A stretch of DNA of 28,851 nucleotides from NCBI GenBank assembly GCA_016712045.1, contig JADJRV010000010.1:1-28851 (forward strand), written 5' to 3'. Of the stretch, positions 1 to 7,582 are shown piece after piece. The position numbers and the translations under genes are program-made. Numbering within the stretch: the stretch's first letter is position 1; each line of letters begins with the position of its first letter. This DNA comes from Chloracidobacterium sp. (lineage in GTDB: Bacteria; Acidobacteriota; Blastocatellia; Pyrinomonadales; Pyrinomonadaceae). The notes beneath the pieces are model-generated. The model searched no databases, was not told the origin of the DNA, and saw only the letters and a program-made list of their open reading frames with translations.

Positions 1-5
1 AAATG

Positions 6-79
6 GCGATCGCTGAATAACCGGTTAGTTATTTAGAACTGAAAAAGCCTCGTCGAGTGATCGGCGAGGCTTTTTGTTA
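6..79. repeat. Direct repeat copy A (palindrome plus terminator)
   Basis: This copy starts with GCGATCGCTGAATAA, passes through a variable stretch containing GTTAGTTA, and ends in a GCCTCG/CGAGGC hairpin with a T-run. Almost the same series recurs at 887-958. The hairpin parts of the two copies are identical, so the pair is a recent duplication or a shared 3' module. Each copy lies just past the 3' end of a minus-strand gene. Confidence 0.85.
42..79 (-). terminator. Intrinsic terminator after the protease/small-protein pair
   Basis: A-run, GCCTCG stem, 15-nt loop region, CGAGGC stem, T-run. The A and T runs flank the stem symmetrically, so it can work in both directions. On the minus strand it lies about 25 nt beyond the stop codon at 104. 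Confidence 0.8.
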
Positions 80-103
80 ACTCTATATGATATGGGTTCC
101 GAA

Positions 104-355
104 CTACCGCCCATTTAACAATGTGTATCGCTCTTTTACAGTAGCGATCAAATCCTTACTTTGCTTCACCGGATATTCGCGCAACCGAAGAGCAAGTTTG
201 CTTGGTAGATCTACAGCAAATATACCGTCTCGATTCTTCACCGAGATATCGTAATCCTCAGTCTTGGTATCAATCGATACCACAAGTCTGTACGACCCGT
301 TTTTCACTTTTCTGAACGAGGAGACCTTAATTACTTTTCCGTTAGATCGTATCAT
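104..355 (-). CDS. Small basic protein, partner of the papain-like protease gene
   Basis: I do not recognise this 83-residue protein. The start at 355 (MIRSNGK) is preferred over the longer reading from 394, because it begins two bases after the TAA of the upstream gene (TAA-GA-ATG), an arrangement typical of translational coupling. The protein is basic and probably mostly beta strand followed by a C-terminal helix (residues about 50-75). It has no signal peptide or membrane segment. A tightly coupled small gene behind a cysteine protease suggests an inhibitor, immunity protein or substrate, but this is inference only. The intrinsic terminator at 42-79 closes the two-gene unit. Confidence 0.6.
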   Translation of the reverse strand: MIRSNGKVIKVSSFRKVKNGSYRLVVSIDTKTEDYDISVKNRDGIFAVDLPSKLALRLREYPVKQSKDLIATVKERYTLLNGR

Positions 356-357
356 TC

Positions 358-840
358 TTACCACTCCCAAAGTGCAATGACTTCTAACCCCCAATGGGCA
401 TCAAAGTCTTCTATAGTCATCTTGTACGATGTCTGGTCATACGGGTCTTCAATTTCCACCAACCCATTATCTAAGATGCCCGCAAGTATTACTGCGTGGC
501 CTATAGAAGAAGGTGGCTCCCGAAGAATTACCGCGAAACATCCCGGCTCTACCTTTTCGAATAAGTTTCCTAGAGATGCAAGATCATCAAGGAATTCTCC
601 GCTCCACTTCTTGCCCTCACAACTTTTATCAAATTGATTCAAAGCTTCCGCCAAGTCGCTAGAGGCAGCCGGCTCTCCTATAATATCACTGATTTTTTCC
701 TGTGGTACATCAATTCCTCTTGCGCGTAATAACATCTGTCCCACAGCAGCCATACAGGAATCGTCCGAAATCTGTTGGATAATGGCATCGTCGTGCCGTT
801 CGTGCGATCTCTTCCAATTTCCGCCTGCCCCACTTTGCAT
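358..840 (-). CDS. Papain-like cysteine protease family protein
   Basis: 160 residues with the order expected of bacterial papain-like/C39-like peptidases. There is a Gln just before the nucleophile (QQISDDSC, Cys29), then GHAVILAGI with His115, then IEDPYD with Asp132, followed by a YKMTIEDFDAHW segment like the one that follows the acidic residue in AvrRpt2-type and related papain-like proteins. This gives a plausible Gln/Cys/His/Asp catalytic set. There is no signal peptide, so it is probably cytoplasmic or exported by a dedicated route. It is the first gene of a two-gene unit with the small coupled gene at 104-355. I see no clear Shine-Dalgarno before the ATG at 840. Whether it is a toxin, a processing protease or a defence effector cannot be decided from the sequence. 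Family assignment comes from motif order, not from an alignment. Confidence 0.65.
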   Translation of the reverse strand: MQSGAGGNWKRSHERHDDAIIQQISDDSCMAAVGQMLLRARGIDVPQEKISDIIGEPAASSDLAEALNQFDKSCEGKKWSGEFLDDLASLGNLFEKVEPGCFAVILREPPSSIGHAVILAGILDNGLVEIEDPYDQTSYKMTIEDFDAHWGLEVIALWEW

Positions 841-886
841 CGCACGATTCTAACACAGGTTATTTCAAGCCGTCGACGAAGAAATA

Positions 887-958
887 GCGATCGCTGAATA
901 AGCGTCTCGTTAGTTAATAATAGAAAAGCCTCGTCGAGTGATCGGCGAGGCTTTTTAG
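887..958. repeat. Direct repeat copy B (palindrome plus terminator)
   Basis: Second copy of the repeat at 6-79: GCGATCGCTGAATAA, then GTTAGTTA, then the same GCCTCG/CGAGGC hairpin. The spacer between palindrome and hairpin has diverged, while the two ends are identical. The two copies bracket the protease and small-protein genes. Confidence 0.85.
924..957 (-). terminator. Intrinsic terminator after the TIR-like gene
   Basis: The same hairpin as at 42-79, with flanking A and T runs. It lies about 25 nt past the stop codon of the TIR-like gene at 983 on the minus strand. Confidence 0.8.
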
Positions 959-982
959 TCCAATCCTTGAAGGGAAGGTAGT

Positions 983-2152
983 TTATTCGGCCCCGGTGGG
1001 TTGACGAAGCCCAGGAATCGCGACGCTCTTCATGTTATTAATGGCTTCCAGCAACTGAATTGTGGCTGGACCATCCAGCACATCTCCCTGATAGCGTACC
1101 TGATAAAGGCCTTGAAGATTTGAGGGCAGTTCGACACCATCCTTCACTAAGAGTATGAAGCGTTGACCGTAAAGGGCCATTGCAGCGCCGATTTCTATCA
1201 GCACATTGGCATTTATTACTACATGCTCTTTTGCATCCTTGTCCATCAGCCGGACTTCATCCGCGACATGAATAATTGCCGCACCGCACATACGCATGTC
1301 GTCCATTACCTTTTCCGGAACCGGTTTAGAAACACTCTCACGCTCCACGGAAACAATGGGAATCATCTCTCCGAACGCTAAGAGCTTCTTAATAGGATCA
1401 ATGAATGCCTTGTCTTTGCCGTGCGTGATAAAGACCCGACGTCCCAGGCCCGAATCCAAGGTGCCCGTAGCCACGGCTGGAGCTGCCGGAGCTGAAAATC
1501 GCCGGGCTGATCCATCTCTGAACCCGGTAAATATACGGAATCATCTTGCGACAATTCTTCGAAATCTGGAGCGAGCTGATCATTTTTCGGAGCAGGTAAT
1601 CCCGATAGATCAACATACTCCTTGTCCTTAATAGATCTTAAAAGGCCGACACTTCGCGCACTTTCAATAACAAGGTTATAAACCGTTTCAGTCCTGCTCT
1701 GCGGAACGCCCATATCCTCTAAGACATTCATTGCGATATCATGTCGCGGTAACGGTGAGCCTTCATATTTGCGAAGTAATTCGCCGATAACACGTGGCTT
1801 CAAAACCGCCTCCCGCCGTGCCTCCGCGTCATCGCCCTCCGCCAATGGCTTCACAATTCGTTTTCCTAACCCAGTTAAGCTGATCTGCTTGGCGTTATAA
1901 CCGCCTTCGGTTAAACCGTATGCGATTGCGGCTCCGCACAGCATTTTAAAAGGGCCGGCATTAGGTGAAACTGTAAGGGCCGAGGCCAGCTGAAGTGGGG
2001 TCACGCTTCCGCCAGCATAGTTATCTGCAATCGCTCGCGGGATTCTTAAGGCCTGATCTAGCGAGACGCTCGGAACGTCCGCCTGAAATGAACGTACGTT
2101 TTTTCGTCGCGTCCGTTGATTTGGTATTTGAATTTACTTGTTTATTAGACAT
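983..2152 (-). CDS. TIR-like (PF10137-type) protein with N-terminal helical/winged-helix domain; two frameshifts
   Basis: The C-terminal 150 residues are a TIR-like domain of the predicted nucleotide-binding type. It has RVFITHGKDK at the start, a mid-domain GAAIIHVADE strand, then NANVLIEIGAAMALYG holding the Glu that is catalytic in NAD-cleaving TIRs, then ILLVKDGVELPSNL. The N-terminal part (SVSLDQALRIPRAIADNYAG, AIAYGLTEGGYNA, SLTGLGKRIV, then a winged-helix-like stretch) is one I associate with this TIR class. An Ala/Pro-rich linker joins the two. The ATG at 2152 has a GGAG six bases upstream. The reading is broken twice: TTTTTT at 2099-2104 seems one base too long and AAAA at 1495-1498 one too short. 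Correcting both gives an open frame of 389 residues. TIR proteins of this type serve as effectors in CBASS- and Pycsar-like defence, but no cyclase gene is visible here. Confidence 0.75.
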
Positions 2153-2157
2153 AATAG

Positions 2158-2163
2158 TCTCCT
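2158..2163 (-). promoter_or_regulatory. Ribosome-binding site deciding the start of the TIR-like gene
   Basis: Minus-strand AGGAGA lies a few bases before the ATG at 2152. It supports this start although the downstream frame only becomes the main open frame after the first frameshift. Confidence 0.6.
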
Positions 2164-2384
2164 GCCTATCGGCTATCGGTCGAATGGGCGAAAGGCTGGG
2201 GGGTCGTCTCTAGATTAGTACCCTTGAGCGACCTCCAAGCCATTATCCGAAACTAGAGCGCCCATGCTGCAAAGTGTCGGTGACGGCTTCCTGCCGTCGT
2301 TGCGATTGTATGTCATTAGGTATAAATCTGTCAATCAGAACCCATATTCCAATTTGTAGGGGGACGTTATCCCTTAGAAAATGG

Positions 2385-3634
2385 ATGGTTATGGCGTGTA
2401 ACGAATTAGTGTTCTCTCTGTGCGACTTACGCGGCACGTCTTTAGTTCTGCTCGTTGCCGTTCTTAGCGTCGCTATGGCTAGTGGCACTTTGTCCGTAAA
2501 CGCCCAGACTCTTGCGGCAGCTAAAGCCCGCCTTAGTGAACTGGAAACAAAACTCCGTCTACAAGATGATCGGCAACGAAAGGCAGTCCAGGGTTGTGAT
2601 AACGACACTGTTGTAAAGGGTGAATTCGAGACAACCGCCCAATTCCAACAGCGTCAGGATCAAAAGGAGGATCTTTGCTGGAATCAGCAGCGGGAGGAAT
2701 GGAATCAACAGGGGGAGGAACGTCAAGAGATTTATCGGGAAATGAGTCGATTAATCAGTGGAGAATATGAAGTATCTGACACCCTCGATATAGGAAACTA
2801 TGACGCAGATCGTCAGATGTTTCCTATTGCATACCATGGCGAACTGATAAAAAGTATTTTAGTGCCGTTAGCGAATGCGAGAGAGTTTAAACAGGCATTT
2901 GGTTCTACCCCCGCAGCAGTAAAGGTTGGACTTCACCTGAACTTAGAAAATTCTGCAACTGAATACCTAATAAGTACTAAGGTTAAAATTCTCGGCAGAG
3001 ACTACACTTTTGAGCGAGGCGATCTAGACGCGGCACAAGCCATGTTTTTGATATTCGGCAACTACGACCGAAACTTGAAACGATCTTCCTGGAAAGTGGA
3101 TACGTGGGACGAGGATGGGCGTAAAAGTCAGAAAATTGTATATGCACGATTGGTAAAAGTCATCGACTATGTACAGGGGGGAGTCCCGAAACGTGTCGTG
3201 ATTACAAAAACGCCACCGGAGGAGGAAAATTATGCCTGCCATGCGTGCGCGATGCACGTAAGTCTCGGGGTTTTCAGTAAAACGTCCAACGGGTGGAGGC
3301 TACAACAGTCTCGTAGGAAAGGTTTTTGGAAAGAGCTTGGGGCGACGTAGAAGCTCCATCTCTAGTCAAAATCGGACCGAATCGATTTGCATTGAAATTT
3401 GACGCCTTCGATATGGGACAGGGGTACGAAACGGGAATAACAAATCTTTATGCGATCGATGAGGGGTCGATAAATGAGATCCTTTACTTGCAAAGTCACA
3501 AAAGTAATATTGCTGCAATTTCGGATGTCTCAAGAATGGAAGTAAAGGATATTAAGGTTTCATTTAAGCCCGGCTCTAATCCAGACTATTATGACGCACT
3601 GTTCGTTATAACTGGCAAGGCCCCAAGAAAGTAG
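2385..3634 (+). CDS. Unrecognised secreted protein, one frameshift
   Basis: I do not recognise the family. A signal peptide is visible (hydrophobic LVLLVAVLSVAMA, then VNAQ as probable cleavage site), so the start near 2385 is preferred to the upstream in-frame ATG at 2274. After cleavage comes a charged coiled-coil-like region rich in Gln, Glu and Arg (QQRQDQKEDL, QQREEWNQQGEERQE), then two mixed alpha/beta parts, with a CHACAM motif near residue 287. The frame breaks at TTTTT 3323-3327. Adding one T joins it to a 90-residue C-terminal part (VKIGPNRFALKF, MGQGYETG), for about 416 residues in all. It is divergent from the TIR gene. It is probably periplasmic or on the cell surface; no function can be assigned. 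Confidence 0.6.
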
Positions 3635-3752
3635 GTCGAAAATACGTTCTCACCCCATATTCGCGAACCGAGATTCATCCTTTCTCCGACAGCAAATATT
3701 ATATCGGTGGAGCCCCATGGTAAAGAGTTAAGCGTCCTGTTTGACGAATCGG
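3635..3752. other. Short intergenic gap
   Basis: This lies between two converging genes. I see no terminator, RNA or open frame. Confidence 0.5.
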
Positions 3753-3957
3753 TCACTCTCCTTTTAGATACCTCGCGTAGCTGCCGTCTAGCACACCATT
3801 AACAAGTATTTCTTTTGAACTGCGCTGGAGCTTTCTGATCCGGGAGCGTTCTTGGGCTTCGGCGGCGCGTTGCTCGGCGGCGTAGTCGCGGGTGAGGTCG
3901 GATTCGGATGCAGGGCCGAGGTATTCGAAGCCAAGAAATGGCGCGGCCATTTCTTGC

Positions 3958-3992
3958 GAGGGTGGGAGTTGGGGAGTAGAGGAGTGGGGGAG
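3958..3992. repeat. GGGGAGT-type periodic repeat inside the ATPase gene
   Basis: Four tandem units of about 8 nt (GGGAGTTG, GGGAGTAG, AGGAGTGG, GGGAGATC). Read on the minus strand they encode a Ser/Pro/Gln-rich stretch that interrupts the conserved C-terminal part of the ATPase. Confidence 0.6.
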
Positions 3993-4008
3993 ATCGGAAG
4001 AAGAGAGA

Positions 4009-4056
4009 ACCACCTCGTCCGCTTCGCGTCCACTCCTCCTTCGTAAGGAGGAGAGC
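4009..4056 (+). repeat. AACCACC...CCTCCTTCGTAAGGAGG foldback element, copy 1
   Basis: This starts with ACCACCTCGTC and ends in the hairpin CTCCTCCTTCGTAAGGAGGAG. It is the same family as 4111-4168, 4311-4371 and 7524-7576. It lies within the ATPase gene and is followed by a short heptamer array, GGGACGG/GAGACGA/GACGCGG (4060-4081). Confidence 0.75.
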
Positions 4057-4110
4057 TTAGGGACGGGAGACGAGACGCGGCCTAGTTGAAAAACTAATAC
4101 GTCAGGATCT

Positions 4111-4168
4111 ACCACCCCGGCAGCCGAAGTCGGCAGGGCCGCCCTCCTCCGTAAGGCAAGGAGGGGAG
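4111..4168 (+). repeat. Foldback element, copy 2
   Basis: Starts ACCACCCCGGCAGCCGAAGTCGGC and ends in an imperfect CCCTCCTCCGTAAGG...AAGGAGGGG hairpin, the most diverged of the four copies. It separates the YRYIKLLKSKN and DPDVLVFQLGR parts of the ATPase and changes the frame. Confidence 0.75.
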
Positions 4169-4259
4169 TTTTTGGATTTGAGCAGTTTGATGTAGCGGTA
4201 TTCGGGGCCGTAGGTGGTGGGATTTAGCGACATCACGGAGTCCGCTATCGCGGACAGTT

Positions 4260-4289
4260 GAGAGTGGAAAGTGGATAGTGGAAAGTTGG
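4260..4289 (+). repeat. GGAAAGT heptamer array inside the ATPase gene
   Basis: Units GAGAGT, GGAAAGT, GGATAGT, GGAAAGT in tandem. The same heptamer family occurs at 6535-6566 at the start of btuC. On the minus strand it encodes FPLSTFHSQL, which sits between conserved segments. Confidence 0.65.
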
Positions 4290-4310
4290 CGGACAAGGGA
4301 TCAGGCAGAG

Positions 4311-4371
4311 AACCACCCCGCCGCCGAGACGCCGCCACCCCTCCTTCGTAAGTAGGGGGAGCTAGACGGGC
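4311..4371 (+). repeat. Foldback element, copy 3
   Basis: AACCACCCCG, a GC-rich middle, then CCCCTCCTTCGTAAGTAGGGGG. Same family and orientation as 7524-7576. It carries the ATPase frame into a stop codon at 4301. Confidence 0.8.
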
Positions 4372-4759
4372 GGCCGGGGCGGCGACGGGGTAGGGCGGTG
4401 TGGATGACGAGGATGGAGAGGTTGTGGGTGGTGGCGGTTAGTTTTAGGCTGTTGAGCATGCGGATGTGGGCCGAATTGTTGCGGGCGTAGGGCGTGAGGG
4501 CGGCGAGGTTGTCGATGATGATGACCTTGGCGCCGGACTCGGCGATCGCTTGGTCGATCGAGGCGTCGAAGAATTTGGTGAGGCTGTCGTTGAACTCTGC
4601 GGGAATGGAGCCGAAATCGCGATAGGACGGGCGGATGAGCTTTGGCGAAAAACGGTAGCGGACCGGCAGCTTGCCGGGGATCGGCGACGGGCACGTGTAG
4701 CGTTCGGCAAACTGCGCGTCCGTTTGGTCGAGATCTAAGAGCAGCACCTGCTGCGCTTT

Positions 4760-4798
4760 AGGGACGAGGGACGAGGGACGAGTGACGGGTGAAGGGAC
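4760..4798 (+). repeat. GGGACGA heptamer array inside the ATPase gene
   Basis: Three exact GGGACGA units, then GTGACGG and GTGAAGG. It is tolerated in frame, adding a Ser/Pro/Val/Arg-rich loop between the Walker A helix and the next core strand (VLLLDLD). Confidence 0.7.
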
Positions 4799-5256
4799 GC
4801 CGCTTTGGGCGGCGTGTGTCGGCAAGGCTGCCAACACTCCGACACCACGCGCGATGGATTCGGCGATCTGGACGGCGAGGAGGCTTTTGCCGATGTTGGG
4901 TTCGCCGATCAGCAGGGCGACCTCGCCCGTTCGCCACAGGCCCGGGACGAGATCCGCGGGCGGTGCGGTCCGCATCGCGGCGTTGGCCGGACGGACTTCG
5001 AACATGCTTTCGTGCGGGAGATGCCGCGTGTGGGCGTAACGCTCTTTGTTAGCCGCGTTTGCGGTGGTTGCGGGGTTGGCTTCGCTGTCATGGGCGTTGC
5101 TCTCGGGGGCGTCGCTGCCGTCCCAACCGGCGGCCGAGTCGTAGCGGTCGAGGTCGAGGTCTTCGTCGTCCGCATCGTCAAAGTTGTCGTGATCTTTGTC
5201 CAGCAGTTCTGCCATGTGAACGAAAATAGCAAAATCCTGTGGACGTTAGAACCCTG

Positions 5257-5300
5257 TTTTGCGGGCTTTGACGTATTTTGCGGGCTTTGACTTATTTTGC
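5257..5300. repeat. 19-bp tandem repeat upstream of the ATPase gene
   Basis: TTTTGCGGGCTTTGACGTA is followed directly by TTTTGCGGGCTTTGACTTA and a third partial TTTTGC. Two bases differ between the units or fewer. It lies 42 bases before the ATPase start and just before the btu promoter on the other strand. It could be an operator or an iteron-like site; neither is proven. Confidence 0.75.
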
Positions 5301-5319
5301 TTATGGTGGCCAGAGCGAA

Positions 5320-5348
5320 TTGACTTTGAGTCGGTGGGGGCGGACAAT
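5320..5348 (+). promoter_or_regulatory. Putative sigma-70-type promoter of the btu unit
   Basis: TTGACT at 5320-5325, a 17-base spacer, then GACAAT at 5343-5348. The -35 box is close to consensus and the -10 box is weaker. It would start transcription directly before the riboswitch. Confidence 0.45.
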
Positions 5349-5352
5349 CAAA

Positions 5353-5500
5353 GGTTAGTTGTTTGGTGGTAAGAAAAGCATTTGAGGATAAGGGTAAGCC
5401 GGGTGAGATTCCCGCACGATCGCGTCACCGTTAAAGTCGGGCCGCCTGCCTCGGATACAAAGCCAGTTAGGATGTTTCGCGTCAAAACATCGCAGGCAAG
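5353..5500 (+). promoter_or_regulatory. Cobalamin riboswitch
   Basis: The conserved core is visible: AAGGGTAAGCCGGGTGAGAT at 5390-5409, then TCCCGCACGATCGCG, then TCACCGTTAAAGTC and the B12-box-like GGGCCGCCTGCC at 5439-5450. This matches the order GGGAA..CCGGTGAAAATCCGG..CCGC.ACTG..AAGTC.GAAGACCTGCC known from cobalamin riboswitches, with deviations. It stands directly before an intrinsic terminator and a btuFCDB unit, as expected for cobalamin repression by transcription termination. The 3' boundary is approximate. Confidence 0.85.
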
Positions 5501-5513
5501 CACGGTGCAATAA

Positions 5514-5566
5514 CAAAACGCCCTGTTTTCCGGTCGATATTCGACGCGGAAGACGGGCGTTTTTCT
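5514..5566 (+). terminator. Riboswitch-controlled intrinsic terminator
   Basis: The stem is AAAACGCCC / GGGCGTTTTT, extended by TTTTCCG / CGGAA and capped by GTCGA/TCGAC, followed by a T-run. It lies between the riboswitch core and btuF, so it is the likely OFF structure when cobalamin is bound. Confidence 0.8.
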
Positions 5567-5595
5567 TTGCAGAATGAGGAGCAAAGTGCACAGTG

Positions 5596-6532
5596 ATGAA
5601 TAAGAAGAATTTGATCGTGTTGATGATCGCGGGGCTCTGTTTGGCTGCGTGCGGCGGGGCGAAGAATGTTGGGAACTCTGCGGCACCGGTGCCGATGCGG
5701 GTTGTGACGGATGACCTTGGGCGGGCGGTGACGATACCGGTGAAGGTGACGCGGGTTGTCAGCTTGGCACCGAATCTGACGGAGAATATCTTCGCGGTGG
5801 GGGCGGGCGACAGGCTGGTCGGCGTCACGACGTTTTGCAATTATCCCGAGCAGGCCAAAGCGATCGCCAAGATCGGCGACACGATGACGCCTAATATGGA
5901 GTCGATCATCGGGCTCAAGCCGGACGTTGTATTTGTCTCGACGGCATCGCAGATCGAGGCGTTTATGAAAACGCTTGAGGCGAACGGGATCGCGGTTTAT
6001 GTAACTGATCCCAACTCGTTGGAACAGGTAATTCATAATCTCGAACAGTTCGTCACTTATGTTCGGCACCGATCAAAAAGCCAGGCCGTTCATCGACGAT
6101 CTCCAAAATCGAAGCATTAGATTGAGTGAATTCACTCTGCAGCGGGACGAAACACCTGCCGAATATGAAAAGCGTGTGCAGCCGGTGCCGGTCTTTGTAC
6201 AAATATCGAAGGAACCTTTGTTCACGATCGGGAAAGCGTCTTTTGTAACCGAGGTTATCGCAAGAGCAGGCGGAAAATCTGTCACAGCGAATGTTGAATC
6301 AGCTTACCCCAAAATAAGCAAAGAAACGGCTTCGGCGTTGAATCCTGAAGTTATCATCCTTTCTGAATCGGACGACAACAAAGAGCCGAACGATGCTTTT
6401 AAGAATTCGCCGGCGGTGAAGAACGGTCGTATATATAAGGTGAACGCCGATCTGCTGTCGCGGCCGGGGCCGAGGCTGGTGGATGCGTTGGAGCAGATCG
6501 CGAAGGATCTGCATCCGGAGAAATTTCGTTGA
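5596..6532 (+). CDS. btuF: Vitamin B12 ABC transporter substrate-binding lipoprotein BtuF, one frameshift
   Basis: This periplasmic-type lipoprotein binds cobalamin and delivers it to BtuCD. The N-terminus is a lipoprotein signal with lipobox LAAC (Cys about 20). The fold is that of class III binding proteins: VTDDLGRAVTIP, RVVSLAPNLTENIFAVGAGDRLVGVTTFCNYP, KPDVVFVS, and in the second lobe VPVFVQISKEPLFTIGKASFVTEVIARAGG and LNPEVIILS, ending RPGPRLVDALEQIAKDLHP. The two lobes are in different frames. One surplus base around 6049-6060 would restore a 311-residue protein, the usual length. ATG 5596 is chosen over the GTG just before it. It is the first gene after the cobalamin riboswitch, which fixes the substrate as a corrinoid rather than haem or a siderophore. 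Confidence 0.88.
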
Positions 6533-6534
6533 AA

Positions 6535-6566
6535 ACGGAAAATGGAAAATGGAAAGTGGAAAATGG
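6535..6566 (+). repeat. GGAAAAT heptamer array at the btuF/btuC junction
   Basis: Four to five tandem units (GGAAAAT, GGAAAAT, GGAAAGT, GGAAAAT). It starts three bases after the btuF stop and runs into the start region of btuC, so it obscures the true btuC start and any Shine-Dalgarno site. Confidence 0.75.
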
Positions 6567-7517
6567 CAAGACGCGAGCGATAAAGCTTGGCATTGTTCTG
6601 CTGTTCTTATTTGTCCTTGTTCTTATCGGGCGGTGATGCTTGGGGCGGAACGGTTGCCTTTGTTTGATCTGTCGGAGCAGCAGCGGTCGATATTGTATGA
6701 CATCAGGCTGCCGCGGATATTGTTGGGGGCTTGTGTCGGGGCGAGTTTGGCGGTGGCGGGTGCGGGGCTGCAGTCACTGTTGAGAAATCCGTTGGCGGAG
6801 CCTTATTTACTGGGGGTTTCGAACGGGGCAGCATTGGGGACGATGCTCGCGTTCGTGTTTTTTCAGAGCCTTGAGATCACGCGGCCGTTGCTGGCGTTTG
6901 CGGGAGCGGGGCTTGCGACCGTGGCGGTTTACCGGATGGCGAAGAGCCGGGCGGGGATGAACGTCGAGCGGCTGGTGCTGTCGGGGGTGATCGTGACGAC
7001 GTTTTTGTCGTCGGTGATCGTGATGCTGACGACGCTGCTTGATGCGGCAAAGCTGCGGAGCTTTACGTTTTGGCTGCTTGGCGATCTGTCACAGGCGACT
7101 GTGAACGGCGTTTATTTGAGTCTCGGGGCGGTCATAATCGGGACGATCATTTTGATGTCACAGGCGAGGGCTTTGAATCTGATGATGGTCGGCGAGCGGG
7201 ATGCTTTTGATTTTGGGGTCGAGGTCGGGCGCGTGCGGATGCTGGTTTTTGGAGCGTCGAGCCTCGTGGTCGGGGCGGCGGTCGCGGCGAGCGGTTCGGT
7301 TGGATATGTCGGTCTGATCGTGCCGCATCTGGTGCGGCTGACGGTTGGCAGCGACAACCGTTTGGTGGTGCCGTTTTCGGCGGTGGCGGGTGCGATATTT
7401 GTTGTGTTTGCTGACACGATCGCGCGGACGGCGATCGCGCCGAGGGAATTACCCGTCGGAGCGGTTACGGCGTTGATCGGGGCGCCGTTGTTTATTTATT
7501 TGTTAAGAAGGAATTAA
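6556..7517 (+). CDS. btuC: Vitamin B12 ABC transporter permease BtuC (FecCD family), one frameshift
   Basis: This is a multi-spanning inner-membrane permease forming the translocation path with BtuD. FecCD hallmarks are present: RLPRILLGACVGASLAVAGA, LQSLLRNPLAEPYLLGVSNG, GYVGLIVPHLVRL near the C-terminal third, and PRELPVGAVTALIGAPLFIY at the end. The first membrane helix (KLGIVLLFLFVLVLIG) is in another frame than the rest; one missing G in GGG 6628-6630 would join them into LIGAVMLGAERL. Corrected length from the GTG at 6556 is 320 residues, typical of the family. The start is uncertain (TTG 6529 or GTG 6556) because the heptamer array lies there. It is followed by btuD after a foldback repeat. 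Confidence 0.85.
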
Positions 7518-7523
7518 GAGGAG

Positions 7524-7576
7524 AACCACCCCGTCAGCGGAAGCCGCTGCCACCCCTCCTTCGTAAGGAGGGGCTT
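7524..7576 (+). repeat. Foldback element, copy 4, containing the btuD ribosome-binding site
   Basis: AACCACCCCGT, a CAGCGG/CCGCTG hairpin, then a perfect 9-bp stem CCCCTCCTT-CGT-AAGGAGGGG at 7553-7573. Same family as the copies in the ATPase gene. Its AAGGAGG arm is the only strong Shine-Dalgarno before btuD. Confidence 0.85.
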
Positions 7577-7582
7577 AAGAAG

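Larger units (their letters stand above)
3753..5215 (-). pseudogene. RepA-like AAA ATPase (AAA_25 type), split by repeat insertions
   Basis: The first 275 residues read as a RecA-fold ATPase. There is an acidic N-terminus, Walker A GEPNIGKS, a strand VLLLDLDQTDAQF, Walker B VIIIDNLAALTPYARNN, and a LSILVIHT strand. This pattern is found in RSF1010 RepA-type helicases and AAA_25 proteins. Right after it the frame runs into a foldback repeat (4311-4371) and stops at 4301. The rest of the protein continues in two other frames: LSAIADSVMSLNPTTYG with YRYIKLLKSKN (around 4175-4260), then DPDVLVFQLGR and FLGFEYLGPASESDL to the TGA at 3753. Each break falls in a repeat: 4311-4371, 4260-4289, 4111-4168 and 3958-4081. 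An earlier in-frame heptamer insertion is at 4760-4798. The gene is either dead or makes only the truncated 304-residue form. Chromosomal proteins of this family are common and not always replicative. Confidence 0.7.

Noticed and set aside
6..958. Integron-type attC sites flanking a gene cassette
   Set aside because: The repeats have a plain intrinsic-terminator hairpin and no pair of matching GTTRRRY/RYYYAAC core sites, and no integrase is visible.
4362..5290. Alternative open frames on both strands over the ATPase gene
   Set aside because: Arg/Pro/Ser-rich or Gly/Val-rich shadow translations of a GC-rich coding region; the Walker motifs fix the real frame.
5257..5300. Plasmid replication origin
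   Set aside because: Only two and a partial repeat, the ATPase is broken, and the surrounding genes (gatB, prfA, rpmE) are chromosomal.
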